Below are positions 62,994 to 64,000 of a stretch of 64,000 nucleotides of DNA, piece by piece (the stretch's first letter is position 1; each line of letters starts with the position of its first letter). The notes under the pieces are model-generated. The model had not been told where the DNA came from. It saw only the letters and a list, made by a program, of their open reading frames with translations, and searched no databases. The stretch is from Flavobacteriaceae bacterium (lineage in GTDB: Bacteria; Bacteroidota; Bacteroidia; Flavobacteriales; Flavobacteriaceae): contig JABXHN010000010.1 in assembly GCA_013373635.1 (NCBI GenBank), positions 1 through 64,000 of the forward strand, given 5' to 3'. The position numbers and the translations under genes are program-made.

Positions 62994-64000
62994 TTAAGGT
63001 GTACAGTTACACAAAAGCACCTTGGTTCCAACAGCAATATTGGACCCCAAATGTGCATTCCACTTCTTTAAATCCTCAAAACTTATGCCATTAAATTTCT
63101 TCGAGATACTCCAGAGCGAATCTCCAGAGCGAACCGTATAGTATTTTTGATTCGAACTACTTGTTGTAGATGAGGTCGTCTTTGGAAATTTTCTCGGATA
63201 AATAAGCAGCCGTTGACCAACTTTAATGGTGTTGGAACTCAAGTTATTCCAGCGCTTAATTTGACTGACGTAAACCCCGTATTTTTCAGCAATTTTTCCT
63301 AAGAAATCACCACTTTGAACACGATATCTCAGAGGTGCTTCAGCCTCTACGAGCATCGGACTTTTGGGCTTGTTGGCTTCAAACTCAGCTGCGATTACGG
63401 AATAGATACTATCTTCGTTGGCAACAAATCGACCAAGAGCCTCGAGTGGTAATCGAAGACTAAAGTCAGAGCCTTTTACATAGGGGACAATGTCGAGTTT
63501 ATAAGACGGATTGAGTTGTTTTATTTTTTCGATATCGACTTTCGCAAGTCTCGAAACCTGTTCAAAGTTGATCCAGTTCTTAACGTGAATGGTGTCCGTT
63601 GCATAAAGCGGTGTGTCAATGGCTCTATTTTGAAATCCGAGTTCTTCCGCATATTCAAAGATGAACATACTGGCCATAAAAGCTGGAACATATCCTGCAG
63701 TTTCACGTGGTAAAAAGGGGCGTATGGCCCAAAAATCTTTCTTCCCACCGGATCTTCGAATCGCTTTATTGACGTTTCCAGGACCCGAATTATAGGCTGC
63801 TAAAGCCAGGTTCCAATCTCCAAAAATCTTATAGAGTTGCTTGAGATAGGCGACAGCTGCTTTTGTGGATTTTACAGGATCTTGACGATCGTCCACATAG
63901 TTTGAAACAGAGAGCTTGTGCATCTTACCGGTGGCATACATAAACTGCCAAAGTCCAGTGGCTCCAACTCTTGATTTAGCCTGTGGATTTAAGGCTGATT
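62994..64000 (-). CDS. LysM lytic transglycosylase (MltD-like), 5' end outside window
   Basis: The frame is open to the window edge (335 codons seen). The SLT/GH23 domain shows ALNPQAKSRVGATGLWQFM, DPVKSTKAAVAYLKQLY and LALAAYNSGPGNVNKAI. The catalytic Glu normally precedes the SALNP segment; the last two bases seen (AA) fit a GAA codon cut by the edge. Two LysM domains (about YRVQSGDFLGKIAEKYG and YYTVRSGDSLWSISKKF) end the protein and bind glycan. It cleaves peptidoglycan strands to 1,6-anhydro ends. Confidence 0.93.
   Translation of the reverse strand, partial: SALNPQAKSRVGATGLWQFMYATGKMHKLSVSNYVDDRQDPVKSTKAAVAYLKQLYKIFGDWNLALAAYNSGPGNVNKAIRRSGGKKDFWAIRPFLPRETAGYVPAFMASMFIFEYAEELGFQNRAIDTPLYATDTIHVKNWINFEQVSRLAKVDIEKIKQLNPSYKLDIVPYVKGSDFSLRLPLEALGRFVANEDSIYSVIAAEFEANKPKSPMLVEAEAPLRYRVQSGDFLGKIAEKYGVYVSQIKRWNNLSSNTIKVGQRLLIYPRKFPKTTSSTTSSSNQKYYTVRSGDSLWSISKKFNGISFEDLKKWNAHLGSNIAVGTKVLLCNCTP

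Noticed and set aside
1-64000. CRISPR arrays, insertion sequences, prophage, rRNA, integrase or attachment sites.
   Set aside because: I saw no regularly spaced repeats, transposase or integrase motifs, and the tRNA-Ala 3' end is not repeated further on.

Overview
The window is chromosomal DNA from a member of the Bacteroidota, almost certainly a Flavobacteriaceae. The evidence is low GC, genes for gliding motility and type IX secretion (porW/sprE, gldH), several protein families typical of the phylum (DUF2480, DUF4292, DUF4837, DUF5687, DUF6427), a cytochrome-b-type sdhCAB, an ATP synthase operon without beta and epsilon genes, and promoters of the Bacteroidota type (TTG-N19-TAnnTTTG) at suf and sdh. 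This is mostly core genome. There is no phage, insertion sequence, CRISPR array, rRNA operon or large accessory island.

Layout. 1-1.3 kb: the 3' half of a tRNA-Ala(GGC), a universal stress protein, and a short remnant that looks like the end of a beta-helix protein. 1.3-1.8 kb: a HigBA-type toxin-antitoxin pair whose toxin lacks its usual C-terminus, with a palindrome lying over its promoter. 2-5 kb: hemJ, an Xaa-Pro aminopeptidase and thiL. 5-12.7 kb: the SUF iron-sulfur operon (sufA-B-C-D-S-E-T), then DUF2480 and hflX. 12.7-15 kb: serine hydrolase, ogt and a second, intact HigBA pair. 15.1-21.7 kb: a tightly packed heme operon on the minus strand (hemA-C-D-E-F, a PhzF-family gene, hemB), divergent from an AraC regulator and a ThuA-like protein. 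23.5-27.7 kb: a 2OG-Fe(II) oxygenase and sdhCAB. 27.8-28.8 kb: a RhuM-Fic/Doc fusion.

28.8-34.8 kb (minus): PBP1A, gldH and ricT/PSP1 overlap one another, followed by recA and plsC. 34.9-40.7 kb: trpS, a short dprA, a transmembrane HU(CCDC81)-SPOR protein, a thioesterase, an EnvC-like protein, DUF4292 and dut. 40.7-50.9 kb: a flippase, the ATP synthase operon (atpB-E-F-H-A-G), and upstream porW, bactofilin, AtpZ and DUF6168. 50.9-55.4 kb: an ABC-2 type exporter, a ferredoxin-reductase-like flavoprotein, and two small conserved membrane proteins. 55.5-64 kb: purD, rfbDCB, a GH3-family adenylase, an M23 peptidase, tatA, DUF4837, and a LysM lytic transglycosylase cut by the window edge.

How the genes fit together. 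HemA, C, D, E, F, B and J cover most of the path from glutamyl-tRNA to protoporphyrin, SUF supplies Fe-S clusters, and sdhCAB uses both cofactors before ATP synthase. A second theme is the cell envelope: PBP1A, EnvC, M23, lytic transglycosylase, SPOR, flippase, dTDP-rhamnose, GldH and PorW. The three toxin-like loci are single small insertions between housekeeping genes.

I see no clear previously undescribed system. The best leads are the HU-SPOR protein that could link DNA to septal peptidoglycan, the porW-bactofilin-ATP synthase gene string with a structured porW leader, the RhuM-Doc fusion without an antitoxin, and the truncated HigB with an intact operator.
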